From the NCBI GenBank assembly GCA_034509425.1, contig JAVTVJ010000011.1:2914001-2978000 (forward strand): a stretch of 64,000 nucleotides of DNA. Reading direction: 5' to 3'. The DNA is from Eopsaltria australis (taxonomy: Eukaryota; Chordata; Aves; Passeriformes; Petroicidae). Below the pieces are notes generated by a model. The model had not been told where the DNA came from. It was given only the letters and a program-made list of their open reading frames with translations, and did no database searches. Numbering within the stretch: the first letter of the stretch is position 1; every line of letters begins with the position of its first letter. Both the position numbers and the translations under genes were made by a program. Positions 12,581 to 26,610 of this stretch are shown piece after piece.

Positions 12581-15500
12581 CAATCCTTTCTACCTATAGA
12601 TTCATGGAAAGTATTGTACAGCAATAAAAAATGAATCTACAGGTCAGCCTGAAAATAAGAAATTGCAAATTAGTTTCTCCAAATCAGTGCATATAATGGC
12701 AGTTGTATAAACAATGTCTAAGTGAAGGTGAGCCATAATCACATCTAGAGCATCCTCTATGTCATTCCTAATTCATTTTGTTCAACATGAGAAAAAAACA
12801 GCAAAATCTATGCAGTAGAAAAGTCCTGCATTTCATCCAAAGGATTGTTCAGGGCAGTTTCCTATTGATTACCCTCATGTATTTTAAGATCTCAAGAACA
12901 GAGTATTGGAAGTGGAATATTCTTTTACAATTTTTTTCTCACAAAAGAATTTATACAGATTACCTACTTGAATTAAGTTTCTGCCTGAGTGTTTCTTTCA
13001 ATTAATTCCATCCCCATGGAAGGATTCTCTTTTTCAGCTGTCTTGGATATGTCTCACTTGTACATAAATTCACACAGAAAACCTAAAGACGGCACATTAA
13101 AATGAATTCTGACCTGTTCAGATGTAAGAAGTCTGCCCTGGAAAATGTCTCTATGGTCAATAGACCTTTGGCATCTCATCTTCTAAAGATAGCATCTTTC
13201 AGTCCTGGAAGAAAGCCAGGTAACCTGCACATGTGGGGAGGCAATGAGAACTCTGGCAGGGTGCCAAGCTACCTGATTGCTTTCTCTTGCCTCCCACACT
13301 TTTTTGAACAGCCAGCCCTTGGAAAGGATGTTTGCTAATCTCTAGAGGAAGCAAAATATTCCGATCATAAATCAGTCTGCTATGAACAAAAGAAAGGAAA
13401 TAGGTGCCTTACTATGTGGGATTGTTTCAAATTTCTGTAAAATACAGTTGGTTCTAAGCATTTCAAATTGCAGCTCCCCAACTACTGGATTTGTGGATGG
13501 GTAGGTTAATGCAGAGTTTTGTTTTCTGTCTTCGATGCTGAAACAAGCTATTGGTCAGCTTCTTAAAACAAGATTTCTATGTGCTTATCCAATTCCTTTC
13601 CATAAGCAATTTTGGCATAGAGTTACTGGAAACATGACTTGAAACCTGCACTTAGAAAGTCTTCACATATTGTCTTTTGGATAGATTGGCTAAGATTTAC
13701 ATTCCGCAGATACATGAATTCCTGCAGTGGTTGTTACAAGAAGGAATTGATAAAACAGTTTTGATGATTGTGTCCCTTAAAGGGCTCCTCATCTTCCTAA
13801 GAAAATACACCCAGAAATAGAGCTGAGAGATCTGAGAAGGCATCTTCAGCTCCATAATTTTGAGAATCTTTATATGTAAATTCTAGGTTAGTGCTTATCT
13901 GTGTCAGATAGCTGTGGTTTCCAGGGAGATACACCTTAGAATTATCTTTCCCTTTTTGTTTTCTTTTCTTTGCTGCTCGTAAAGGATACAAGAGGACCTA
14001 CCTCATCTTTTCCCAATTGTTGCTTGGGAACCTTCTTGTGCAAGAATATTTTTGAGTGAAAAATATCTAGGGACTCTGCTACTTTTGCAGAGCCAACAGA
14101 TAGTGAGTAGCATGCCTGACTGCTATAGGCTTCTGCTGCATCTCAGATATATTGAAATTTGATTTATATGGTAATGATTTAAGTTATATATTCACCTATT
14201 AAGAAAAAAAAAGGCAAAAAGAAAAACTAAGTAATTCTTATTATGACTGATTTTGGTGTCCCTGAGACTCTGAAAAAAGATGTGTTCAAGAAGCAGAACA
14301 AACAAAGGGAAGATAAAGTACAATCTTGTCTAATGATATAATTTTTAAAATACTTTGAGCAAGAGCTAAAATTAATTTCTGGAAAATTGAGAACAATATG
14401 ACGAAATAAATAGCTTCTGAAATTATTTTTCCATTACTGGGAAGAGACTGCCCAAAAGTATCCAACAAAGTGCCTTCTGCAAAAAGAAGACCATAAAACA
14501 GTTTGTTTAATTAATGTGATTTTTGGTGTGTGTCTCCCAGAGCAAAAGTCAGAATTCCTAGTTCATATGAAGTTATAGTATTTTTCAGCATTTTAAAGTT
14601 TTGTTTTACTTGATCTGCAATCTTCTGGACTTTCAACTAATGTCATGATTGGGTCTCAGAACCAAAGGGAAGTAATTTCTTTCATTCAAAGAGGTGGTAG
14701 AACAGAAAAAAAATTGAGGCAAATTAAGACATTAAGCAATATAATTTTGCAAACCTGAATTTCATTGCATTTGTTTAGTCTGTGACTTGCTTATTCTCCT
14801 TTAATATAGCTATGGAGGGTGTGCATGAGATACTCCTTAGTCAAATGATACATTCTAAAAGGTACAGAATCCTCTTTCAGAAACTGCATTTGTTGTTGGA
14901 CCACCACCATCACTTGTTGGATTGAGAATTTGCAGATCTTCTGTTCTGCTTACAGTTGGATATATCTGTGTGCAAATGATATTTTAGTATTACCTTATAG
15001 TTTCCAGGAATATTAAACTATTGAAACTATTTAGACTAGCAAGCAGCTTTGACATTTGACAGTCAGAATTTTCTGCTTTATGGCATTTGACTGTCAACAG
15101 ACTTTTCATTCTCATCTGAAAACTCAATTTCCTCGAAAAACTCGATAATACAAGTCCAGGGGTTTTTGTTGTTGGTTTTGGTGTTTTGGTTGGTTGATTT
15201 ATTTGTTTTAGGGTGGGTTGTTTTAAATTGTTTTTAAGGAAATAGGGTAAAGAGGTTTTTAATTTCAATTCTTTTCTAATTTATTTCAGTTAGCTATAAG
15301 GTACATGTAGTATTCAAGGCTGTCCAGAATCTGTACTCCAAAATAGCAGTCTTTTTATTCACTGATAGTCATTTCTACTCAAATAATACACAGGGAATGT
15401 GTACAGCATGTGTGAAGACATACAGATAAACATGCAGATTATACTGCTTCCCCAGCTGAGTATCCTGCCACCTTAAACAGCTGCATATTTCAGACTTGGT

Positions 15501-17229
15501 AAGGACCAAATCTCTTCTAGGTCACAAAGGACTGTGGGCTAGAAGAGGGTCTCCATTGTTATACAGCCCTTTTCACAGCTTCTCTTGCAACTATGGCACA
15601 ACTTTCAAGCAGTGCTCACTGGACAACTGAATAGGAGAAAATCCTACTTTTGTGTCCAGTTTATACAGCATATACAATTTATGCAGTATTTTTTAAAAAG
15701 ACATTGCTTCTTTGTTAGGTGTTGAGTCAATGTAAGGTATGCAACTGGTGTTTTGTTGTGACTCTTTTCAAATAACATACTTGTCTAATGTTTACCCCAA
15801 AAACCATATTCAGGTAAGGTTTAAGACAATCTAGAGAAAAAAATTTGAGTTTGAATGTGATTGAATCGGATACCTAGTTCCCTTAGCACTGTAACATGGG
15901 CTTTCTGATAGCTCAGCCAACTGAGACGTGGATTTCAAATGCACATGTCACGCTCTAAAACAGAAGAATGAACTTGTTGACAGTCTACTTTTACACTAAA
16001 ATTAAAACCTTGTGGTTGTGCATGCAGTAAGTTTCATGCAAGCAGTAATTTAAGTAATTAGTAACATAATCATCACAAAGTTAGCATGCTAGGATCATAG
16101 GCAGAAAAAATAAATTCTCAAAAGGAAGATATCAAATTCTTCACCAATTTTCTTTTATCTGCAGGACCCTAAATATCTTCCCATAAGACTGTAGCTGTAT
16201 AGAAACAAGGACTTCTTCAACACCTAGGCAAGTTCAGCATCCCTTGGCTGATCATTTGCTAACAAATATTTTTCTCTTTACTTCTTTTCTTTTCTATTTA
16301 ACTTTTTAAAATTTTAATGGAAATGGATCAAGTCAGACAAAAGTGATAAATATCCCAAGGAAGTGATGTGTCCAAAGAATTGTTATCATGTTTCTTATGT
16401 GGCAGTGAGATTCTTGGTTGATTTGAGACAGCTGGCTTTCAGCTAATAAGTGGCCACTGCAGAATAATAGGTACTGCTAAAAATCAGCAGTTTAATCTAA
16501 GCCCTATCAAAGTGAGAAGAAAGACTCCCAATAATTTCACCAGTTCTTTGATTGGATTTGAACCAAAGCTATTACAAGATCAAGGTGGGAACTGCAGCTC
16601 ATTTTTTTTTTTTTTAAATTAGGTGCTGCTATGCTGGTACCTGAGAAAATTGCCTACATTCCTGATTTTCTGAAGATGCAAGCACATTCATAGGAATACA
16701 TATGTGGAAAATCTTAAAGGCCACAGAAGTCCTTACAACTTCTGTGCACAAAAGAGAATTTGTCATAATGATAAAAAAATCAACTACCTTTTATTAGTGC
16801 ATTTTTTTGTTTAAGATGAGCATGTTAGACCCAATAATAAAATGTTCTGTCACAAAACAAATCAAACAAAAAACAACTAGAAAAAATACCTGACCTTTAA
16901 GGACTCCTCAAACCCAAGTCATTACATGATTCTAAGTTTTCCACAGGTAAATGGCATAAGATTCAGCTTCACCCTTGGATCCAGTGCCATATGGCAGATG
17001 CAAATCTATTCAGTTTCTATCCACAGACATTATTCTATCAAGAGCTGGCTGCAGAAAATCAGTGGCATCAATTGCATGGAAAACACACAGCTCCTGATTA
17101 TTATAAAACACTTCACCCTGGAAAATTTTTTATTTGAGAAACTGTCAGTTCTGCCATTAATGTAATTTATAACAGCTGACATAAAGATACTCTGCATTGG
17201 ACCTTGTTCAAACAATTTAAAATCACTTC
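12581..17229. other. Unique AT-rich DNA, no gene recognised
   Basis: No coding region or transposon recognised. Low-complexity content includes a GT-rich patch at about 15163-15235 and a T14 run at 16602-16615. Open frames here (up to 92 codons) have no recognisable similarity and lie partly on the GT-rich patch. Confidence 0.55.
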
Positions 17230-17420
17230 TCCTGCTTTAAACAAATAAACCCATGACATAATACAGTCAAAGGTCTTATGCTGCTCTTGTTCATTACAGC
17301 AGATCCTTATAATCCGCTGTAGATGAGTTTGCATTGCCTTTAGAAATAACTTTCTGTCAATGGGGGAAGTTTAAAAATAGCGATGAAGTATAAAAGCTTC
17401 ATGAATTAAAAAAAAAGAAA
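17230..17420. other. Candidate conserved non-coding element
   Basis: Non-repetitive sequence with balanced composition and motif-dense text, including 'gatccttataatccgctgta' and 'gatgagtttgcattgcc'. It also has an ATTA-rich end and TATAAAAG at 17390-17397. It does not look like decayed repeat. Conservation is inferred only from character; no alignment was possible. Confidence 0.2.
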
Positions 17421-20400
17421 ATAAGGTTTCCATCTCATCAGGTACACATGGGATACTGGAATTGATGAATAACACTGTTGAGAATGCAAATAATTTTGAA
17501 CAGCTAACATTCTGTTCTGCTGACACATAACTCACAATTTAACAGGTAAGGGCTAGATCATGTTTTATTTTTGTCTTTCCATTTTACCTATCTAGAGAGC
17601 ACTCTAAAGAGCAGTTATCAGAGTGCCAGGGAAGAAAGTGTCTCCTGTGAATAAGTTTTAATCTGAGAAAAGGAGCTGTCTTCAAGGACTGCAACCAGAT
17701 TTGCTCAAAGCAAGTGGAGGATATTTCTGATGACAATACTGCTATTTCTCTTCTGGCAAGGTAAGTGCCATGAAAAAAAAGCAAACCAATAAACAGCAAA
17801 AGAAAACAACAACAAAAAGCTTAATAAAATGCAGCAAAGACACTGTTTTCTGAAGTTTGTGGGTTAACACATATGCACCCAGCAATATAAAATGAAAATT
17901 GTAAAGGATGTTGTCAGCACAGTCTTGAAAACAAACACTTCCCCCTCACTATTCCAACAGAAGATTTTTTTTCAGAGATTCATGTCATCTTTATTCCACT
18001 CTAAATTAATTCACAGTTTGCTCCTTTTATCATTTTTCTAGGGGAATTCTTAATTTTTCCACTACATTAATCTATTATGTATAATTTTTATGGAACTAGA
18101 TTCTTCAGCCTTAATTTCTCCAAAGAAGTAAAAATTTTCTGGGTCTCCTGTTATTAAATTATCTTTTTATTAACCCTTTTTTATTTCTCATAATTATAAA
18201 GGAAGTTCCAGCAATGTGTTGTATGAAAACATCTCTCTCTCTCTCAGAGGCCTCGATTGAAATTTCCTTGAGTTGGGATTGTTTTCTCCTTTATCATAAC
18301 ACGGAGTCACTCTGTGACCACATAATACAGTTAGGACTTTTCTCCTCATCTGTCATTTCCAGTGGCTCTCAGCTTACAGAGAAAAATTGTATTACTCCAT
18401 AAATGATCTTGTACTTCATACCAATAAATTTTGTCCTATTTATATTACTAGTGGACTGCACGCTTCAGACTGAGTCAAAAAGGTCAGCCATTTCTTCCAT
18501 CGGAAAATTATCCACAAATATGTAAAGGAAAAACCTATCTATCAGTTGACTTCACAGTCAGAATCCAGGTTCTGTTGTAAAAGGCACTACATCATTGCCC
18601 AGGTCCCTTCCTGGAGGTACAATGTTCAAGAAATTGTTGCTATGAATATGTTTGACAGTACATGGCAAGATTGTTTAGAACTAACTATTTAAAATGCTTC
18701 TGTGAACAGTCACTCTACAGAATTTTTTGTGTGCTGTGATTAACTAAAATTTCATAATATTTTCAGCTCCTAAGTAAGATAATTTTCTCTCTGAAATGAA
18801 AGTTTAAAGAGTACAAAAAGTTTGAATTCTTCAAAGTTACTTTGAGCTATCCCCAGCTCAACATCTGCTTAGTAAATTTATACTTCTGATTCCAAATGTA
18901 CATGAAGACAGGACTGGAAAAGATCATCTAAAAAGCCTGAGTTCACAAACTTAAGGGAATAAATGTTGTTTAAAGAAAATTTTAGCTCAAAAGAAAATTA
19001 TTCTTTTCTATCAGTACATCACTGAAAGCAGAATGTGATACTAGGTGGTACATTATTGGCTGAGAAAAAAAGGAAGAAAATAAAGTCTGTGTTTTTGCCA
19101 GAGAATGCCCTTTATGTGACAGATGTAAAGATACTAAAGCAATAGCGATTCAAATTCCTTGATGTTTTATCAAAGCCAAATCACAGCCCCACTGTGTTTT
19201 TGTTTCACTTAAAATCCATAACCCTTTACTGGAGAAAAATTCTTTAATGTAAGGAAACCAGGCTGATGGAAGTGACAGCAAAGACGTAGTCATTGAACTC
19301 TAACATGTATGCAATATGTAATGTTTTGTGGAAGGAAGGTGGGCTAATAGACTATAGATTCTTCAAGTTATTCCAGTCTCTTCAACAAAATTACGAAATA
19401 TTCTTATTGTCTTCCTTTCTGGCAGTCAAAATTAGAAGAAAAACATACCCATGTGAAATATTCACTCTCAAAACCATTCCAGGTATGTGGAAGTAAGGAC
19501 AGAAATGTAGTGAGGAAAATCTGCATAACCCCTCAATTGTGAAAATTCAGCGTGATTCAATGTATTACTACTCTTTGCAGAAAAACTACTTGGAAACACA
19601 TGGAGCTGGTATTGGATCGAAACATCAGCCCAGCAATAAAATCCCAGACACAAAGATGTTAAGTTCTGCTCATGTAGTTTCACTGAATTTGACATGTTAG
19701 AGAAGGTAGCCCACTCTCAAAACCACATTGTTAGATCCATTTTACTAGCATGGAAACTTTGGTTTTCCCCTTTACCCTGAAACTGGGCAGAAATGTGCTG
19801 AGCATTGTTTGACATGCCTCTGGTCCTCTCCAAAAGGATTTGTTTCTAGGATTCCTACAAGAAATCTACAGCAGATTTATTAAGTGGGAAATAGAAATCC
19901 ATTGAAGGGCTTTCTGAGAGAGCAAGGGCAATGAGCCATTGCAATATCTAATTCACATAATACTGAGAGTATCTTCACGGGAAGAGTGAACACAAGTTGA
20001 TGGTACGTTATATGAGCTCATCCTTGTCAAGAAACCCATTAAAGGAGCTAAATTTGAGACACAATTGGATTACTGAAATTTCTTGTAGAACATCAGGGTT
20101 AATAAAATAATAAGAAATGTATTACACAATCAGAAGCAAATTGAATTCTGTCAATTTTCTGTACTCTTTTTATTTGTGCTATATATACTGTCTCCTAGTA
20201 ATAAAAAAGGATTTATCTACTTTCAAAGCATTCTTGCCTCAGGAATGTCCAAAATAATTTTGATATAGCAAGTTTAGATCCTGAAACTTGAAACAGTGGT
20301 GACCTTATAAGAAATAGTGTAGTAAAATTTACTTAAATAAAATTAATTTATAGTTAAAGGAAATCCATTCCAGAGATGTTCACATATATTTTAAAATTAA

Positions 20401-23400
20401 TATAATAAATTCCCATTTTTTGTAATAGATAGAGGCAGCAAAAATTTGATATAAAAAGCAGAATTATATAAGACTTGTTCCACCATCTAATGTGGAAACC
20501 AAGATTTCTCCTTTAGAGGAACAACTCCTCTAGATGCATACAAACATATGTTCCACCTGGCAAGCTAGCACTAATTTAGAAGTCTTCAGAAAAACTAAAC
20601 AAACTGGATCTATTGGTAAAATGTACCAGCACATATATAGTGAGTCAATGTAAATGTATTGATTTCTTCTTGTAATCAAACATATCCTTTAAAAAAAGTA
20701 CGCTGAATATAAAGTCAGTTTTATCAGCCATTACACACCTCTCAGCATTTCTTTGCAAAACTGATCACTCCAAGATTTTCCATGCACAAGGCATTTTTAT
20801 TGTGGTAGATGGATTTTCAACAGTCCTCCTCAAGTCATTCTTTATATCTGATACGTAAGATCACAGGAAAGAGGGAGACATGAAATACACTCGAAGTAAC
20901 AGCAACAATAGAAAACCAAATACACTGAGTAGATTAAATACATCCATATTTAGGACTGAGAATTCACTTAGCAGTGAATGTTGTGCTTTACAGCATTGAT
21001 AGCAGAAAGCTCAGGTTTAACAAATTGCAATTTAACTCCTCCCCTATCCATGCAGTTAGGTCTTGACCTAAGAAGACCTGAATCTAGCACATTATTTTGT
21101 CAGTTTTAACTTGGTTCATTATGCAGCAATCATACAATGCTCTCCTCAGGGCCTGCTATATACTTGGTTGTCTATTAAGCGTAGCAGAGAGAGGGCTTTT
21201 GAAAAGGATAAGTTCTAATAGACTGGTTAGGAGCAGAGATGACAAAGAGGTAAAGGTTATGTTGTTTTTCTTCCTTCTGAGATGAGGTTGAGGCAATGTT
21301 ATGATTGGACTTAATGAGTTCAGGCAAGTGTATGGGCTTAGGCTAAGCAGCCTGATTTTCCAAAAAAAGAAGCCTGATTTTCTAAGCCTAGGACAAAGCA
21401 TGTTTAAGTGCTTTATAGCTTAGTTAAGCTCTTTTCATCTCTTCTCAGCTCAATATGCTAACCTTTCTGTGTCTCCAGCTATTAACTTGTTGAATTAGGA
21501 GAGATAGCAGCACAATATACTCCATAAATTATCTGAAGGAATGCTTAAAGAAAATCAGATTGAAAAAAAAAATCAGTCCTTCCAATCATGACAAGGAGCT
21601 GAATGTTACATGGCAAACATAACTATCTGTACAAGTGCACCTCCAGTTATTAAAAATTTTAAATGAAAAATGTTCTGGTTGGTTCATTAGCTGACAAGAT
21701 TAGTAAACTGATGAAACTGACACTCATATGGCAATAGAGATGGCATCTGATTTGAAATTATAAGAATTATATAAGGAGAACATATTCAAAATTATACAAG
21801 GCAGCTAGAAAAAAAATTGTGCTCTCTTTAAACACCATGTTGATCATGTTATACAGGCTCAAAGTAATATGTCTACCTGAATGGATATGGACTCTACTCT
21901 GACCTTAGGCTATCCATCTCAGTGCAAAGAATGCATGTAAGTGCTTCATACACTTCCTCCTTTTTATGTTATCTTTAATCCTTTGCATCAAAATATGCAC
22001 ACAGTAACTTCAAAAGAATTTCATTGTAAAGCTTTGCAACAACTAACAGCAGGTCCTTGCTTTAACAAGTCATCAGGAGTGAGATATTGCCTGCTCTGAG
22101 AGGTAACACAGTGACCTGAAAGCTTCAGTCCTGAAAGCATCTTGGCTGTAACACCTCAACCTACATAAACTATTTTTTATACACCTGGTTTGTTGATGCA
22201 TTCCACCATCCCACTCATTTTTATGTGATTGCTGCTTTGAAGATGTTAAGGAAATAGGCTTGATTTTGACAGTTACTTCCTGGGATTTGGAGAGTGTGAT
22301 TGTTAATCTCTTGCAAAAGACATTCTCATTATTTGAATAAATCATAATCTGAGGCTACTTTTCTCTTATCACTTTTCTTTTGACTTATGAATTATCTTTT
22401 TCATTTCCTCTGAGCTCTTTTACTAATTGACAGGTGGTCCTGATGTGGTTCACTACAGCAATCACTCTCAAGTTACTGGATGACTCTCCAGATGTTTAAT
22501 TTCATCATTTTTATATGCTTCGGTGACTTTCTGGGCTACTTCTACCTAGCACTGGTACACTTATCTCTCTCTTCTATTCTTTTCTCCCATTAGAATATGT
22601 GTGTTAGTGGTAGCTGTTGTTGTTGCTGTTGTCTCACGATTAAATTAATTCCCCTGGCATCAACTTCATGATTTTAAAAAATCCATCAAAAAGTTAGTCA
22701 CGAAAAGCCCTCAAATCTTATCCCATTTCTATCTGAAACATGAACATCTTTGTGACTTAGTGTAAAATTATGATGTTTGATAGTATAAAAGTCAGCAATA
22801 CATTGTGATCCCCATTGTGATTCAAGTTCCTTTTTTTACAGACATGCAGAAAAAATGCCTGGGATTTATGAATGCTATAATTGTTTCAAAATTTTGGGTT
22901 GAAAATGCATTTCATTTATTATCCCTGGGCACTGTAAATCTTTCTTTTGTTTGATACATATGACACCTATAATGACAAAATGTTCAGACCTGTACCATTT
23001 AGTCAAGGGAACATTTTACAGGCTCTGGATAAAGAACGTAATAATTGCTCCACAACACCTGAAGACTCCTGTAAATTGTCTTATGCTGCCAGCTTTCCTG
23101 TATTACATTTTTCATGCCATAGATCTGTGAATGAACCATAGCTTTTAAGATGACACTTACTTATTTAATACATTGCTGTGTCCTGACAGTCCTAAGTTAA
23201 ATTGATTTACTTCTAGCTCTATAGTATGTTGGCTTCCCTACCTAGGCATATATCTGCATTCAACTAAAATTTAAACCTACAAATGTTCATGATGTAATCT
23301 ATTTTATTTACCACTTTTGATTAATAAAAAATTTTAATCCTTGTTCTTCAACTGCATCCAGTGTTAAAACTTAAAAACCTGTCCAGAAATTTTTTGTAAA

Positions 23401-23929
23401 ATTCCACAGCTCTTTAGAAATTGAAAACATATCCAAAATGTTTCAAGGGACTCCTTTCTCAAAGCATTTCCAAAACTAGAAAACCTGCCTATGACAAATT
23501 TCCTCACAAGATTTACAGACATGTTTACCTTTGAATTGTTCAGATAGGACTAGTGCTAACTTTTGAACTGAACATTCTGGGGGTCACCACTTACGGCCCT
23601 TTTCCATCTCAAGGAATACCTACTCAGGAAGAAGCATTCATTTTAAATTAAAAACTACCTTAGTTATCAAGAGAAAAGAGCTTTCAACAGCAGAAAAGCA
23701 TTTTCTTTTTCTGCTATATATAGTTACTTCAGTTACTTAGTATACTTCAGTTACTCTAAGAAGATAATGCAGGACTATGTACTTAATTGAGAACTAGAGC
23801 AGTGTTTTTCAAGGTGTATACCATGCCAAGATCACAGCAGTCCATTATTCCCTCTTCTAGTTTCTTCATGGGTTTAGAGCCCAAATCCACATAACTGTGC
23901 TTTCTATCACTGTCATATGTAAAATGCCA
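17421..23929. other. Unique AT-rich DNA, no gene recognised
   Basis: No gene or clear mobile element seen. Minor features: a (CT)n run at 18232-18245; a short direct repeat 'gcctgattttc' at about 21349 and 21371; and an imperfect repeat of 'tacttcagttact' at about 23724-23756. Open frames are short and unrecognised. Confidence 0.55.
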
Positions 23930-24508
23930 TGGAATCATAGACTCATAGAGTGGTTTGTATAGGAAGGACCTTAAAAAGCATCTAATTCCAACCCTCCTTC
24001 CATGGGTAGGGACATCCCCCACTAGACCAGGTTGCTCAGACCCCCATCTAATCTGGCCTTGAACATTGTCAGGGATGGGACACCTGCTATTCCATGGGCA
24101 GCCTGTCCCAGCATTTCACCACACTCCATTTAAAGAATTTCCTCTTAAAATGTAATCCAAATATACACCCTATTAATTCAAAACCATTATCCCTTGTCCT
24201 ATCACTATGTGCCCCTATGATATGTCACTCTCCATCTTTTTTCCAAGCCCTCCTTAGGTACTGGGGGCCTCCTCTAAGGTTTCCCCAGAGACTTCTCCAT
24301 GTTGAACAACCCCAACTCTCTCAGTCTGTCATTGTAAAAGAGGTACTTAAGCCCTCAGGTCATCTTTTTGTCCCTTCTCTGGACCTGCTTCACCAGCTCC
24401 TTGTCTTTCTTGTGCTAAGGATCTCAGAGCTGGATGCAGTACTTCAGGTGGGGTCTCGTGAGAGCAGAATAGAGGGGGACAATCAACACCCTTGTCCTGC
24501 TGATCATG
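23930..24508 (-). mobile_element. CR1 LINE, 3' region (about 580 bp)
   Basis: A CR1 copy lies antisense to the given strand. Its 3' terminus is at the left: 'ggaatcatagactcatagag' is the complement of the CR1 terminal ...ctatgattctatg repeats. Next come 'aattccaaccctccttccat', 'ctagaccaggttgctcagac' and 'aatctggccttgaacattgt', all standard CR1 3' blocks. From 24100 to 24508 the sequence follows the region upstream of the 3' UTR (for example 'agctggatgcagtacttcag', 'gtggggtctcgtgagagcag'). The element is 5'-truncated at about 24508, as is typical for CR1. It lacks the RT core and cannot move. Confidence 0.95.
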
Positions 24509-26355
24509 TCATGTATTCAACCATCTATTCTAGCATATGTTTCAGAACACTGGTTCATGTTACTAGCAAGTATGGGCAAACAAAAAACCTTGTGCCCAAT
24601 AAAAAAAAAATGGAATAAAATTATTCCAATTCAACCATGAAGTGAATATTTCACATTACAAAAAATCTTAGGTCTTATTTTCTTAAATATGATCAGTTTT
24701 TTATTTTTCTTGATATCAGAAGACATAATTAGGCAGAAAAAAAAACAAACCAAAAAAACCCAGGCTCTAGTTATAGTGTTTCCCTGCCTTGAAAGTGTGA
24801 AGTTTCACAAAGTGAACGAAGTTTAGCAAAAATAGGTATGTACCAAAAATGTAGGATCAAGAGGAGGTATTTGAGAACACCTGTAATAAAAAAGTTACAT
24901 ATTTATTACAGGTTCCAAAATGGCTGAGTCTGGGTATCTAACTAAAATGAGGAGCTGTTTGTGTGACTGAAATTAAAGCCAATACTTAAGGGCAAAATTA
25001 TTTAAGAGTAAGATAATTTTCAGATGAAAAAGGCAAAAAATTTAAAGTTTCTTTTATTTCTATTTAATCAGTCAAAAATAGTCCTTCATCATAACAGTAG
25101 TGAGGGAAAATGAAGTGCGAAGTCACACTACAGTGTGAACTTTATCACGTACTATTCTGTGAAAAGTAACATTTGGTTTCTTAAAGAAAAAATAAATTTA
25201 AACAAAACAAGAAAAATAGGAGTCATCACATTCTGATTTTATTCCTGAACTGCAAATTTGCAAATGTCCTTAGTGAATTTGGGTGTTATAATGGAATCTT
25301 TGCATATCACTTGAATATACCTCCATGAGATGATAGCTGAAACAGACATTCAAAAATCCTGAGAATCCTGTAAGTCAGGGAAGAAAATTTTGAAATTTCC
25401 AGTATGAATGTAAAGTATCTGTTATGATACTCAATCCTCATATGCAAATGTTAAAAATATTACTGTAGAGGTTCCATGGTTAAAATTATGTCTCTGCAAA
25501 GCACACTGGCCTAAAAAAAAAAAACAAGTGGAATATGTAAAGGAAGATTTATACAGCTTACAAAATTTGTACAACTATTTTATCTGTAATAACTTATACA
25601 TGCATCATGGCTGCATGAGTCTTAAGTGAGAGACTACCAGCACAGTAAGTGTTTCACTAATTGTACTTTCATGTGATGATTTATTTTATCGTTTGGGAAG
25701 TTTTGGCCTTTTTCATTTCTCACATCTGAGTGAGCACCCACCAACAGCTAGATTCATTCGAAGTTGCATTTTTATTTAATAGAGGCTTTAAAAACATAGA
25801 GTTTAAAGTTCTGTAGTCTGCCTCATGGCAGATTCATTAAAAAGCAGCTGTTTCCCCTATGAAGATCAAGCCATGGAAACAAAAGATACAAACCCAAGAA
25901 AATAAAAACAAATGGACTTATAGACAGCTTTTAAGTTAAAAGCAAGGAAAAGCATGTTTCCTTCTTTATAAATCAAGCAATAGACATGGTAAAAATGTTT
26001 TACAGATTAATATACACTTAAAAAAATACTTTAGTTCACAAGGGTGAAAATTCAGAAAATTTACACCTTCTTGTCTTAGTTTTGATATCCACTGTGCAGA
26101 ATGTTTACACTGGGGCAGTACATCTGTGCACCTGTTATTTTCAATCATAATTCAATTTATGTGGCCAATAAATTTTAAGATACAGATTATCCCAAGACAT
26201 AATTTTCAGTGGAAAAGCTAAGCAGAGAAAGACACAAATAAGTTCATATAGGGATAATAGACAGTAGTTTGAAGCAAAACAATGCTGCATTGAAGAACAT
26301 GGCAATCTTTAACCTTCATGAAAAAATGTGTCATTTAATAATATGTTAATATATG
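24509..26355. other. Unique AT-rich DNA between two opposed CR1 copies
   Basis: No gene recognised. It contains short A-rich runs (24600-24610, 24738-24750, 25514-25525) and the perfect inverted repeat at 24879-24913, listed separately. Confidence 0.55.
24879..24913. repeat. Perfect 12-bp inverted repeat (hairpin)
   Basis: Left arm ACCTGTAATAAA (24879-24890) and right arm TTTATTACAGGT (24902-24913) are exact reverse complements around an 11-nt spacer. With one bulge the pairing extends a few bases outwards. It could fold as an RNA or cruciform hairpin, or be the core of a very short inverted-repeat element. It is shorter than a typical pre-miRNA stem, so no RNA gene is claimed. Confidence 0.85.
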
Positions 26356-26610
26356 AACTGAGGGAAAGGCCTGAAGCTGTGTCAGAGGAGGTTTAGGTTG
26401 GATATTAGGAAAAGGTTCTCATCCAGGAGGTGGCTGGGCATTGGAACAGGCGTCCCAGGGAAACACCAAGCCTGACAGAGCTCAAGACACATTTGAACAA
26501 TGCTGTCAGGCACATGGTGTGACTCTTGGAGCTGTCTTGTGCAGGGGCAGGAGTCGGACTTGATGATCATTGTGGGTCTCTTCTAACTCAGGGTATTCTA
26601 TGGTTCTATG
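26356..26610 (+). mobile_element. CR1 LINE 3' end (about 255 bp)
   Basis: This is a textbook avian CR1 3' tail: 'ggaggtttaggttggatatt', then 'ggctgggcattggaacaggc', then 'gtcggacttgatgatcattg', ending in the degenerate octamer repeat 'tattctatggttctatg' at 26610. It is 5'-truncated at about 26356, with an internal gap compared with longer copies. CR1 insertions normally leave little or no target duplication, and none was seen here. Confidence 0.95.

Noticed and set aside
21280..21345. Possible CR1 tail ('gattggacttaatgagttca')
   Set aside because: Only a short block resembles the CR1 'ggttggactcgatgatct' text; the surrounding blocks are missing, so chance is likely.
24094..24618. Longest open frame in the window (174 codons, + strand)
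   Set aside because: It runs antisense over a CR1 3' region and on into AT-rich DNA. The residues are those of the reversed LINE sequence, not of a protein.
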